The position numbers were made by a program, and so were the translations under genes. The notes under the pieces are model-generated. The model made no database searches, had not been told where the DNA came from, and worked only from the letters and a program-made list of their open reading frames with translations. A DNA stretch of 64,000 bases from Marinobacter sp. GTDB taxonomy: Bacteria; Pseudomonadota; Gammaproteobacteria; Pseudomonadales; Oleiphilaceae. The DNA is taken from NCBI GenBank assembly GCA_018402255.1, contig JAGYIS010000004.1, forward strand, positions 434,001-498,000, given 5' to 3'. Of the stretch, positions 52,509 through 61,645 are shown one piece after another. Within the stretch, counting starts at the first letter, position 1. Every line of letters starts with the position of its first letter.

Positions 52509-53600
52509 ATGTACGCAAAACTTGAGACACGGACTTTTCTGGCGATGCTGGTTGGCGTTTCCATCGCCTTTGCGCTGTTGATGAAGCCGTTTTTTGGTCC
52601 CATTTTCTGGGCAATCGCCATTGCCCTGATCTTCTATCCGGTGCAGCAGTGGCTGACCCGGAGGCTGGGCCCCCGCCGGAACATCAATGCCCTCATTACG
52701 CTGGTGGTGTGTATGTTCATCGTGGTGATTCCCGTGTTGGGTCTGGGCGCCGCGCTGATTACGGAAGGGCTCGGGGTGTACCAGAAAATCCAGAGTGGCG
52801 ATATCCGCCCCGGTGAATACATCGATCAGATTAACCAGTCGTTTCCTGCCATTCAGACCTTTCTTGGCCAATTTGACGTTAACTTCGCGGAATTTCGGGA
52901 CCGAGCGGTCAACGCGTTTCTGGGCGGAAGCCAGTTTGTCGCCAAGCAAGCCTTTGGCATTGGCCAAAACACATTCCAGTTCTTTCTTGGGCTGGCGCTG
53001 ATGATGTACCTGGCGTTCTTCCTGATTCGGGATGGTCAGCAGCTGGTGGAGCTGCTTATCAAAGCGCTGCCACTGGGCGATGAGCGTGAACGCCTGCTGT
53101 TTGCAAAATTTGCTGAAGTAACCCGGGCAACGGTGAAGGGCAACTTGCTTATCGCGATCATTCAGGGCGCCCTTGGCGGCCTTATATTCTGGATTCTGGG
53201 CATCAATGGCGCGCTGCTTTGGGGCGTCGTGATGGCTATTTTCTCTCTGCTGCCTGCGGTGGGTGCTGCCATTGTCTGGGTGCCTGCGGCCGTTTATCTT
53301 GCGGCGGTGGGTGACGTCATACCGGCCGTGATTCTGTCGATCTATGGCATGGTCATTATCGGTTTGGCCGACAATGTTCTCCGCCCAATCCTGGTGGGCC
53401 GCGATACCAAGATGCCGGATTATCTGGTGTTGTTGTCAACGCTCGGTGGTCTGGTTCTGTTTGGTATAAACGGATTTGTGATGGGGCCGCTGGTGGCGGC
53501 GTTGTTTATGGCGTTCTGGGGCATCTTCATTCGCGAGTTCGGTGAACAACCTCAGCCTGATGTTACTGAGTCTGTGCCAGGTCCGGCAGAGCACGATTAA
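52509..53600 (+). CDS. AI-2E family (PerM-like) membrane transporter
   Basis: 363 residues with about eight membrane helices arranged as two N-terminal helices, a large middle soluble region (about 75-145), then the rest. IAIIQGALGGLIFWILGI, PAVGAAIVWVPAAVYL and NVLRPILVGRDTKMPDYLVLL (in part) are family hallmarks. Some members export AI-2 or act as Na+/H+ antiporters; the substrate here is undetermined. Confidence 0.88.
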   Translation: MYAKLETRTFLAMLVGVSIAFALLMKPFFGPIFWAIAIALIFYPVQQWLTRRLGPRRNINALITLVVCMFIVVIPVLGLGAALITEGLGVYQKIQSGDIRPGEYIDQINQSFPAIQTFLGQFDVNFAEFRDRAVNAFLGGSQFVAKQAFGIGQNTFQFFLGLALMMYLAFFLIRDGQQLVELLIKALPLGDERERLLFAKFAEVTRATVKGNLLIAIIQGALGGLIFWILGINGALLWGVVMAIFSLLPAVGAAIVWVPAAVYLAAVGDVIPAVILSIYGMVIIGLADNVLRPILVGRDTKMPDYLVLLSTLGGLVLFGINGFVMGPLVAALFMAFWGIFIREFGEQPQPDVTESVPGPAEHD

Positions 53601-53696
53601 AGTATGGTAAGGTTGGCCCATCGCCCTGGTTTGTGGAGATGGGCGCCACATAATAATAAATACATCGGTATCCTTGAGATATCAGGAGCAGATCCT

Positions 53697-54119
53697 TTGT
53701 TTAAGACGAACGCACTCAGTCATTCGCTACGAAAGGTGGCCCTGGCCGCTTCAGCCACAACCCTCCTTGCGCTTTCTCCCTTGGCTTTGGCTAACGATGT
53801 TGTCGCACTGAAGCACGCCTTGTATGGCGCTGGCTACGACATCGAGAACGTCAGTTCAGAGCTGGATGACAGCACCCGGGCCGAGCTGGAAAGTTTCCAG
53901 CGTGCCCAGGGCCTTGATCCAAGCGGAGTTCTGGACGAGCCTACCGAGCGCGCTCTTGGTTTGATTTCGGTGCAACAAGCGGCGGGCACCACGCCACAGT
54001 CTGCCGGCAACGCATCGTCGCCTGCTGCGAGCACAGCGGCGCCTCAGGCTGAGCCAGCCGTGGCAGACGAGCCGGTCGCGGAGGAAGAAGAGGAAGACGA
54101 AGGCTGGTCACTCTGGTGA
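53697..54119 (+). CDS. small exported protein with peptidoglycan-binding-like domain
   Basis: 140 residues from a TTG at 53697 with AGGAG 8 nt upstream. A Sec signal peptide (KVALAASATTLLALSPLALA) is followed by a PG-binding_1-like three-helix domain: VVALKHALYGAGYDIENVSS, STRAELESFQRAQGLDPSG and LDEPTERAL. The rest is a low-complexity Ala/Pro/Ser/Gln tail, then a very acidic stretch EEEEEDEGWSLW at the C-terminus. Likely periplasmic, but no enzymatic domain is attached. The frame is open further upstream, without ribosome binding site or sensible sequence. Confidence 0.78.
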   Translation: MFKTNALSHSLRKVALAASATTLLALSPLALANDVVALKHALYGAGYDIENVSSELDDSTRAELESFQRAQGLDPSGVLDEPTERALGLISVQQAAGTTPQSAGNASSPAASTAAPQAEPAVADEPVAEEEEEDEGWSLW

Positions 54120-54133
54120 GAATCCGGTCCGAC

Positions 54134-54171
54134 AAAAAAGCCCGCCTGGTGGATGCCAGGCGGGCTTTTTT
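54134..54171. terminator. bidirectional terminator between the PG-binding-like gene and ilvD
   Basis: AAAAAAGCCCGCCTGG, a short loop, CCAGGCGGGCTTTTTT. Strong stem with A- and T-tracts, serving the convergent transcripts. Confidence 0.92.
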
Positions 54172-54186
54172 GATTGTGACCGGTGA

Positions 54187-56022
54187 TCAGTCCAGCTTGG
54201 ACAGATCCCTGACCGCGCCCTTATCGGCGCTGGTTGCCAGCAGCGCGTAAGCTTTCAGCGCAGCCGAGACTTTCCGGTCGCGCGGCAGCTCGGGCTTCCA
54301 GCCCTTGGCGTCACGCGCCGCACGCCGTTGGTTGAGCTCTTCATGGCTGATTTGCAGATTGATCGACCGCTCCGGAATGTTGATCAGGATGGTGTCGCCA
54401 TCTTCAATCAGGCCAATGGCACCGCCGGCGGCGGCTTCCGGTGAGGCGTGGCCGATAGACAGACCAGAGGTGCCGCCCGAGAAACGACCGTCGGTCAGCA
54501 GCGCGCACTCCTTGCCGAGCCCTTTCGACTTCAAATAGCTGGTCGGATACAGCATTTCCTGCATGCCGGGGCCACCACGGGGGCCTTCGTAACGAATGAT
54601 GACCACATCACCGGGTGTCACTTCGTCGCTCAGAATGCCGGCGACTGCCGCGTCCTGACTTTCAAATACCCGGGCTTTGCCCTCAAACACGTAAATGCTC
54701 TCGTCAACACCCGCTGTTTTCACCACGCAGCCATCCTGCGCGATATTGCCAAACAGAACTGCCAGACCGCCCTCGGACGAATAGGCGTGTTCAACCGAGC
54801 GGATGCAGCCGTTTTCACGATCGCCATCCAGGCTGGGCCAGCGAGTGGACTGGCTGAAGGCTGTCTGGGTCGGAATGCCTGCAGGACCCGCTTTATAGAA
54901 CTCAATCACTTCCGGGGTGGGTGAGCGCATGATGTCCCAAAGCTCAAGGGCGTCTTTCATGGTCTTGCTGTGCACGGTTGGCAGGTCGGCGTTGATCAGG
55001 CCGCCACGCTCCAGTTCGCCCATGATGCCCATGATGCCGCCGGCCCTGTGTACATCTTCCATATGGTACTTGGGAGAGTTGGGCGCGACCTTGCACAGTT
55101 GCGGAATCTTTCTCGATAGCTGGTCAATCTCGGCCAGGGTAAATTCAACGCCGCCTTCCTGGGCCGCCGCCAACAGGTGCAGGATGGTGTTGGTGGAGCC
55201 GCCCATGGCGATGTCCATGACCATGGCATTTTCGAAGGCCGGAAACGAGGCAATGCTGCGTGGCAGCACGCTGGCGTCATTGTGTTCGTAAAAGCGCTTG
55301 GCATTCGCCACAATTTGCCGGCCAGCATTCAGGAACAGCTGTTCACGGTCGGCGTGAGTGGCCAGCATGGAGCCATTGCCCGGCAGTGCCAGGCCGATGG
55401 CTTCGGTCAGGCAGTTCATCGAGTTGGCGGTGAACATGCCGGAGCAGGAGCCGCAGGTTGGGCAGGCACTGCGCTCGTATTCGGCGACTTTCTCGTCGCT
55501 GGCGCTGGGGTCTGCGGCGATGACCATGGCGTCCACCAGGTCGAGTTTGTGCTCGGATAACTTGGTTTTACCGGCTTCCATCGGGCCACCGGAAACGAAG
55601 ATTGTGGGGATGTTCAGGCGCATCGCGGCCATCAACATGCCCGGCGTGATCTTGTCGCAATTGGAAATACACACCAGCGCATCGGCACAGTGGGCGTTGA
55701 CCATGTATTCCACAGAGTCGGCGATGATTTCCCGGGAGGGCAGGGAATAAAGCATGCCATCGTGTCCCATGGCGATACCGTCGTCTACCGCAATGGTGTT
55801 GAACTCTTTGGCCACGCCGCCGGCGGCTTCGATTTCGCGGCAAACCAGTTGCCCCAGGTCTTTCAGGTGAACATGGCCGGGCACAAACTGGGTGAAGGAG
55901 TTGGCGACGGCGATAATGGGTTTGCCGAAGTCGTCATCTTTCATGCCGGTGGCGCGCCAGAGCGCACGAGCGCCGGCCATGTTGCGGCCAGCGGTTGATG
56001 TGTGGGAACGGTACTGGGGCAT
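54187..56022 (-). CDS. ilvD: dihydroxy-acid dehydratase
   Basis: 611 residues. Iron-sulfur enzyme of valine/isoleucine synthesis. Cluster cysteines are visible in [11 protein letters not shown] and in [31 protein letters not shown] and [18 protein letters not shown] are further signatures. Stand-alone gene, convergent with the small exported protein. Confidence 0.97.
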   Translation of the reverse strand: MPQYRSHTSTAGRNMAGARALWRATGMKDDDFGKPIIAVANSFTQFVPGHVHLKDLGQLVCREIEAAGGVAKEFNTIAVDDGIAMGHDGMLYSLPSREIIADSVEYMVNAHCADALVCISNCDKITPGMLMAAMRLNIPTIFVSGGPMEAGKTKLSEHKLDLVDAMVIAADPSASDEKVAEYERSACPTCGSCSGMFTANSMNCLTEAIGLALPGNGSMLATHADREQLFLNAGRQIVANAKRFYEHNDASVLPRSIASFPAFENAMVMDIAMGGSTNTILHLLAAAQEGGVEFTLAEIDQLSRKIPQLCKVAPNSPKYHMEDVHRAGGIMGIMGELERGGLINADLPTVHSKTMKDALELWDIMRSPTPEVIEFYKAGPAGIPTQTAFSQSTRWPSLDGDRENGCIRSVEHAYSSEGGLAVLFGNIAQDGCVVKTAGVDESIYVFEGKARVFESQDAAVAGILSDEVTPGDVVIIRYEGPRGGPGMQEMLYPTSYLKSKGLGKECALLTDGRFSGGTSGLSIGHASPEAAAGGAIGLIEDGDTILINIPERSINLQISHEELNQRRAARDAKGWKPELPRDRKVSAALKAYALLATSADKGAVRDLSKLD

Positions 56023-56173
56023 GGTGAGCTGCTGTCTCCCTGATTATCTGGTTGGGCTGAAGCCGAAAGGATACCAGATTCAACGGTGGTCGCATGGCTG
56101 TTTTGCCGGTGGGTGTTTACAATGTGTAACAAGTTACGAAAGTTTTCCAATAGGGTGTCAGGGGAGTTTGTCT

Positions 56174-57428
56174 ATGGGCGGCCAGGAAAGCCTGCCGCTG
56201 CGTCGTCTGAAAGATTTCCAGCCTTTGGGCCGGTTGACGGACGACCAGCTTGTTTTACTCGCCAGCCGGGCCGAGCGCAGAACCCATGGTCCGGGGCAGC
56301 GGGTTATGGAGCGGGGTGTGCGCGATGGCTTGGACTATTTTCTGATATCGGGAAAAGTTGAGCTCGAATCTCTGGATGGACGCAAAACCGTCATTGAGGC
56401 AGAAACAGAGAAATCGCTTAACCCCATTGCCCGCCTGCAGCCCAGGATGTACGACGTTACCGCGGTAAAGCCCTGCGAATTTCTGGTCGTTGAACAGGAA
56501 ATTCTCAATCAGATGCTCCGCTCAGCCCCGATCACCCAGGTGGAAATGGACTCCGGTGATGGCGGCGCGGATGAGAGTGAAGAGCACCACTTGCTGATGG
56601 AGTTTTACGCAGAACTTCGCTCCAACCAGGTCAAACTGCCCAGCGTTCCCGACGTTGCCTGGAAGGTCCGCCGGGTGGTCGACAAAGAAGACTCTTCAGC
56701 CCACGAGGTGGCCAGTGCCGTTTCGGCCGACCCCGCCATGGCGGCCAAGCTGGTTCGATCGTGCAATAGCCCCTTGTACCGTGGTTTCAGTGACGTCCGT
56801 AATGTACGCGAGGCGGTGGTTCGCCTGGGTATGCGAACGACTCGTCAGCTGGTGACGGTGTTTGCCATGCGCGAAGTCTTCAAGACCCGGCGAACGGCAT
56901 CTGCAGGCCGAAATGGAGCAGCTCTGGCGCCATTCCCGAGAAGTGGCTGCGCTGTGCTGGGTGCTAGCCGACCATGCCACCCGGATTGATCCGGAGGAGG
57001 CTCTGTTGGCGGGGTTGCTGCACGATATCGGGATTGTGCCGGTGTTGGTGCAGGCCGAGCACCACGTCAATCTGTTTGCGGATGAGAAAAACCTGCACCA
57101 CGCCATGGCCGAGTTGCGGGCCGATGTCGGGTGCGCGGTGCTTGAAAACTGGGAGTTCCCGAAGACCTTTATCCAGGCTGCCCGGCACGCGGAAGACTGG
57201 CACTACGAGTGCCGGGATTCTGCGCCTCAGTTGGTGGACGTTGTGATCGTGGCGCAGTTGCATTCCATGATCGGATCCCGTCAGAATGCCGGCCTGCCAG
57301 CCTTTGACCAGGTTCCAGCCTGGCGTCGGTTGGGTGAGCTGGACCTGAATGCTTCTCGTAGCCTTGAACTGCTGAGTGAGGCTCGGGACCGGGTGGATGA
57401 GGTTCAGAAACTTCTGTCGATCCGATAA
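56174..57428 (+). CDS. cyclic-nucleotide-binding-like / HDOD signalling protein, frame broken by one extra base
   Basis: Restored length 417 residues. The N-terminal ~110 residues (FQPLGRLTDDQLVLLASRAE, then RVMERGVRDGLDYFLISGKVEL) are a cNMP-binding-type beta barrel. The HDOD domain starts near VKLPSVPDVAWKVRRVVDKED and has ADPAMAAKLVRSCNSPLYRG. The first frame leaves register after AMREVFKTR (about 56888-56891); the next frame resumes with ERHLQAEMEQLWRHSREVAA and carries the HD-like LLAGLLHDIGIVP to 57428. Dropping one G restores the protein. Role is probably regulatory; a lone HDOD has no known enzyme activity. A GTAAC-AA-GTTAC palindrome at 56126-56137 lies upstream. Confidence 0.85.
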
Positions 57429-57458
57429 TGCATACCTGCTGCCGGAGTCTGCTCCCTA

Positions 57459-58052
57459 GTGAATGACACAATTATGAATGTTCCCTTGTTCCCGCTGAAT
57501 TCCATTGTGCTGCCCGGAGGGCGTATCCCTCTCCAGCTCTTTGAGCCTCGTTACATCGATATGCTGTCCCGCTGCATGCGAGAAGATCGTGGCTTTGTCG
57601 TTGTGTTGCTGCGCGACGGTGAAGAAACCGCCAGTAAGGCGGCCTTTTATGATGTCGGCACCTACGTCCGGATTATCGATTTTCAGCAACTGGACAACGG
57701 CTTGCTGGGCATAACGGTTGAAGGCGAGCGGAAGGTGTCCGTGGTTCGCAGTTGGCAGCAGGACGACGGCCTCAACCTGGGTGATGTTGAGTGCCTGATT
57801 GCTGAGGCGGAAAGCCCGGTGCCCGAGCGCTACCACGAATTACCCTCGGTGCTGCGCGCTTTGTTCCGACACCCGGTGGTGGGCGACCTGGGAATGGATG
57901 TGGATTACGAAGATGCTCGTGACGTTGGCTGGCGGCTGACTGAACTGCTGCCACTGGACAAGCAGGAAAAACAGAGGTTGGCTGAATTGCAGGATCCACT
58001 GGAGCGCCTGGACCGGCTTCTCGAGCTGCTTGAGGCGCTTGAACAGAACTAG
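57459..58052 (+). CDS. stand-alone Lon N-terminal (LON substrate-binding) domain protein
   Basis: 197 residues. VPLFPLNSIVLPGGRIPLQLFEPRY is the start of the Lon N-domain fold (first part VPLFPLNSIVLPGGRIPLQL); GIVVLL-like FVVVLLRDG and YDVGTYVRIIDF follow, and the end is a helical bundle. No ATPase or protease domain is present. Such proteins are common in proteobacteria with unclear function. GTG 57459 used; ATG 57474 is possible. Its stop overlaps the stop of the convergent DedA-PAP2 gene by 3 bp. Confidence 0.87.
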   Translation: MNDTIMNVPLFPLNSIVLPGGRIPLQLFEPRYIDMLSRCMREDRGFVVVLLRDGEETASKAAFYDVGTYVRIIDFQQLDNGLLGITVEGERKVSVVRSWQQDDGLNLGDVECLIAEAESPVPERYHELPSVLRALFRHPVVGDLGMDVDYEDARDVGWRLTELLPLDKQEKQRLAELQDPLERLDRLLELLEALEQN

Positions 58053-59501
58053 GGCAAAGGTGCGTAGGCAATGCTGGCAAGCGGCCACTCGATGACCAGA
58101 TAAGCCATCATAAACGCTGCCCAGAGCGACGACCGCAAGCCAGCTAAAGATGTCTGGCCAGATTGGCACGCGATCATAGCGGCTGTAGCTGGCCCGGATT
58201 GCACCAGTGATGGCCAGTCCCAGCAGGAGCCCGCCAAACACATCGGTAAACCAGTGCACGCCGAGATAAAGCCGGCTGAGGGCAATGGGTACCAGCGGCA
58301 GTGAAAGTAAAACGTACGTTTGCCAGCGTTGCTTCTTGCGACTCTCTCCGGCAATAAAACTGGCTGCCATGGTTACCAGTACGGTTGCTCCCGCTGTGTG
58401 ACCGCTGGGATAGGCGCCGGACGCCGGTGGGCTGAACACCAGGTCTGGTCGATCAATGCCAATCCCTGCTTTCAGCAGCCAGACGCTGACCACCGTCAGT
58501 ATCGCGGCTGCCATAACATGCAGCGCGGCCGCATAGTAACCTCTGAAACCCAGTACCAGGGTAGCCAGAACTGCAGCACAAAGCAGCACCGGTGGGTCAC
58601 CCAGAAGGGTGGCTGCGGTGGCAGGAATATCCAGCAGGGGCTGTCTCAGTGCAGAAAACCACGCCAGGACGGCCCCATTGAACTCGTCAATCCGGCGGCT
58701 GTAATTGACCAGTTGGGCCAGAATCAGAAACAGGGCCATTGCCGCGGCTGTCAGAACGATGGATGGTAGCGGGAATTCGCCTTTGCGGGTAGGGCGCTCA
58801 TTCGTGTACAGCCGCCAGAAACGGTGGGTGGTGTCGTATCGGGCCATCCGGGACTCCAGCCAGCGATACGGCCGGCTACCCTCCCCGACACCCAGGCGGA
58901 ATTGCAGAACCACCACATACAGCACAACCAGAACCGCGGCACTGATGCCAACCACCGGGTAGAAGTGGGGCGGGGGCTTGATCTCGCTGGCGATGGCGCT
59001 GCCCACCGCATAACCCGGCAGGACATAGACCACGGCCCAACCCACCGCTGAAATCAGATTAAAAGAAAGGAAACGCCGCCAGGACATGTGCAGCGCTCCG
59101 GCAACCAGTGGAATAATGGGCCGAATCGGGCCTATAAAACGCCCTGCAATGACACTTTTGCCGCCGTGCTTGTTAAAAAATGCCTCGCCTCGGATGATCA
59201 GGCCGGGATACCGGCTGAAGGGCCAGACCGAATCCAGACGCCCCTTGAAAAAACGGCCCAGGGCAAAACTGACGGCGTCTCCGATAACTGCGCCCAGGCC
59301 AGCCCACATCAACGCTTCTGACACAGGCATCCCGGATTTGCCGGCCAGCACAGCAAAGCCGAACAGCATGGCAACGCCGGGAACGATAAGCCCGGCGACA
59401 GCCAGCGATTCCGCCATGGCGGTTGCAAACAAGGCCAGAATCAGCCAGCCCGGATTGTCGCCCACCCAGACTGCCGCGTTGGCAAGCCAGTTTTCACTCA
59501 T
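58049..59501 (-). CDS. DedA-PAP2 fusion: lipid scramblase-like plus lipid phosphatase membrane protein, frame broken near the C-terminus
   Basis: Restored length 483 residues. Residues ~10-175 form a DedA (SNARE-associated) domain with GRFIGPIRPIIPLVAGALHM (120-139); ~180-460 form a PAP2 phosphatase with all three motifs: K344-RP352 in KAGIGIDRP, YPSGHT (364-369) and SRLYLGVHWFTD (409-420). Near 58127 the frame shifts: after SWLAVV one extra base diverts it; the other frame reads LWAAFMMAYLVIEWPLASI to a stop at 58049, a final membrane helix meeting the neighbouring gene. DedA proteins flip undecaprenyl phosphate or phosphatidylethanolamine; PAP2 enzymes dephosphorylate undecaprenyl-PP or similar. 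ATGA overlap with the upstream GGDEF gene. Confidence 0.87.
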
Positions 59502-60496
59502 GCGTCGACAGACTCTCCCGGGCTGAACCACGCCGAATCCATGCCACGTTTGCGGGCCTCGTGGATGGCTTGGTGGGCCCGGTTGCGCAACAGGCTGGTA
59601 TTGGTATCGCCGTTGCCTCGGGTGGTGCAGCCAAGGCTGACCGACGTCCTGCCGATGCCTGGCCATTCGTGCTCACCAATGGTCCTGCGGATTCTTTCGG
59701 CAATCACCCGCACACCTTCCTCGGGCGTGTAGGGCAAAATCAGAAAGAACTCCGAATCATTCAGAGTGTATAGAGTGTCGCCGGCCCGGATCACCCCGAA
59801 CAGGTGCTCTGTGACCGCTTTGAACAGGCGTTGTAAGCCGGCTTTACCGTGCAGGTCTCTGACCTCATCGGCGTAGTCCAGGCTGAGATTGATCACCGAC
59901 AGCGGGTGGCCAGTCGCAATCGCACGGCTGATTTCCTTTTGCAGGGTTTCGTCCAGAAAGCGTGAATTGTGAGCGCCGGTTACCGGATCCGTAATCGCAA
60001 GATCTTCCGCTGACTGCGCGATATGGTCGTAGTGCCAGGTGTAAAGCGCCGCCACAACCAACAACAGAATCAGGCCGGCAGAGGTGATCAAGGCGTCTGC
60101 GCCCGGATTGATGAACCAGATATTGCTGATCACCGGCACCAGCAAAAGAGCCGAGAGACCGAGCCCTCGGCGCAACGGCAGAATCAGCAGATTAAGAACG
60201 ATCAGCGGCATTGCCCAATGAGTCACGCCGGGGCTGTCAAGAACCAGTATGGCGGCGACCAGGCCACTGTTCAGGCCGGTCAGGATGAGAAGGTGCCCGG
60301 GGGCTGACAGCTGTTGGCGCCGACACACCAGTGTGTAGATGAAACCGGCAATCAGCAGTCCGGTCATGGCCAGAGCCAGGTAGAACAGCTCGTAGAAACC
60401 ATAGCGCAGATTCTGTAGGGCCAAGGTAAAAATGAACAGCGCTGTCAGGCCATAGCCAAAACTGTGGGTCCAGGTTCTCAAGCGGGTTTCCGTCAT
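59498..60496 (-). CDS. membrane protein with degenerate GGDEF domain keeping the I-site (B)
   Basis: 332 residues. About six hydrophobic helices in residues 12-155, then a GGDEF-fold domain (about 168-320). ITDPVTGAHNSRFLDETL matches the DxLTG-xNR start. The catalytic signature at 246-250 is NDSEF, and the first metal Asp is Ser (SLD at 205-207), so cyclase activity is not expected. RAGD at 237-240 is an RxxD inhibitory-site motif exactly five residues before. Second gene of the operon; overlaps both neighbours by ATGA. Probably a c-di-GMP receptor. Confidence 0.87.
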   Translation of the reverse strand: MTETRLRTWTHSFGYGLTALFIFTLALQNLRYGFYELFYLALAMTGLLIAGFIYTLVCRRQQLSAPGHLLILTGLNSGLVAAILVLDSPGVTHWAMPLIVLNLLILPLRRGLGLSALLLVPVISNIWFINPGADALITSAGLILLLVVAALYTWHYDHIAQSAEDLAITDPVTGAHNSRFLDETLQKEISRAIATGHPLSVINLSLDYADEVRDLHGKAGLQRLFKAVTEHLFGVIRAGDTLYTLNDSEFFLILPYTPEEGVRVIAERIRRTIGEHEWPGIGRTSVSLGCTTRGNGDTNTSLLRNRAHQAIHEARKRGMDSAWFSPGESVDA

Positions 60497-61509
60497 AGCG
60501 CCTTGTCCTGTCGGGCCGTGAGGTCTTGCGCGTCCGAATGCACCCAGTTGCTGTAGGCCTGAGTTCGGTTGCCGCCCTGCTGTTGCGCGCGCCTGAGCGC
60601 ATTAGCCGCGCTCTGCTGCAGGCTGTCGGCATCGTCTCCGATGTTCAGTCCGGAGATGCCGGTGCTGACGGTCAGCTTCATGCCGTGCGACGCCAGCAAT
60701 TTGCAGAGGCCGATGCGTATTTTCTCAGCTCGGGTAGCCGTGCCTGCGGTGTTGATGCCCGGAAGAATCACCAGGAACTGAAGGTCAGCGACCCGGTAAT
60801 AGGTGTCAAAATCCCGAAGCTGTGAATGCAGGTAACGACCGATTCTCGGCAAAATGGCGCGAATGTCTTCATCCGGGTCGTTAACGCTGAGGTGAGTGTC
60901 GAGGCCGATCATCATGACAGACATGTCGGTGCCTTCACGCTCGCTGCGCTGAATTTCCTTGTGCAGGTCGGCTGACAGGTATTCCCTGCTCGCCGCCTGG
61001 GTGAGTTCATCGGTTCGGCGCAATGGTGCCAGTTGCCTGGTCTTGTATTCACGAAGAAAGATAAGCAGGGCAGAGAGCAGAGTGGTCAGCACAAAAGCGC
61101 TGATCATCTGGTGCCGATCCGGCAAGGAGACAGCCCACTGGGTACTGATCAGAATGGCGAACGTTAACAGTGCCGTGATGAGCGCCGCCAGAGGGCTGGC
61201 CATCAGCGCAAACGTAACCAGAGGCAGTCCATAGAGCCAGTGACTCAATGCCCAGGGGCCGGCCCACAGTGCGCCCAGAAGCGTTAATGCCAGCGTGATA
61301 AAGCATGCCATTCTGAGGTAGCGCCAGGGTAATGGCTGGGGATTGCTGGTGCGGGCATTGATGGTCAGGCTGATGCCGGCGGCCGCTGCTGCGCTTGCGG
61401 CTGCCAGAGGTTCGCCCAAGGTTGCACAGAGCACGCTGGTGATTGCCAGAATGATAAAGCCCACTCGCGAGAGTCTGCCTGGCAGGAATTTTTCAGCCGA
61501 CTGATGCAT
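60493..61509 (-). CDS. membrane protein with degenerate GGDEF domain keeping the I-site (A)
   Basis: 338 residues from the ATG at 61509, which has AAGGAC 6 nt upstream (an upstream ATG at 61536 lacks one). Membrane helices within residues 14-153, then a GGDEF-fold domain. The signature position reads ADLQF (241-245), the metal motif is GLD (202-204) and DELTG is DELTQ, so it is not a cyclase. RDFD at 232-235 is a correctly placed RxxD I-site. First gene of the three-gene operon, divergent from proA. Paralogue of gene B by layout. Confidence 0.87.
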   Translation of the reverse strand: MHQSAEKFLPGRLSRVGFIILAITSVLCATLGEPLAAASAAAAAGISLTINARTSNPQPLPWRYLRMACFITLALTLLGALWAGPWALSHWLYGLPLVTFALMASPLAALITALLTFAILISTQWAVSLPDRHQMISAFVLTTLLSALLIFLREYKTRQLAPLRRTDELTQAASREYLSADLHKEIQRSEREGTDMSVMMIGLDTHLSVNDPDEDIRAILPRIGRYLHSQLRDFDTYYRVADLQFLVILPGINTAGTATRAEKIRIGLCKLLASHGMKLTVSTGISGLNIGDDADSLQQSAANALRRAQQQGGNRTQAYSNWVHSDAQDLTARQDKAL

Positions 61510-61553
61510 TGTTCTGTCCTTTGCTGTCGCATCCATTTAAGTCTGTGCAGCGC

Positions 61554-61559
61554 TATAAT
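61554..61559 (+). promoter_or_regulatory. candidate -10 element for proA
   Basis: A perfect TATAAT 87 bp before proA. The -35 is unclear. This divergent interval (61510-61645) must also hold the promoter of the minus-strand operon, which was not pinned down. Confidence 0.45.
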
Positions 61560-61645
61560 AGTCGTTTGGGGTGCGGACTTGAAACGGGAAAGGTAAAGTA
61601 TCTGCCTCGTTATGAGAATCAGCTTGCAACTAATAAGGTACTTCA

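Noticed and set aside
57840..58048. C-terminal extension of the DedA-PAP2 frame through the Lon-N gene
   Set aside because: Follows the frame break, is not hydrophobic, and lies antisense to a conserved gene; the shifted frame gives a proper final helix and stop.
60493..61509. Active diguanylate cyclase
   Set aside because: The GG(D/E)EF signature is ADLQF and the first metal Asp is missing, so catalysis is not supported.
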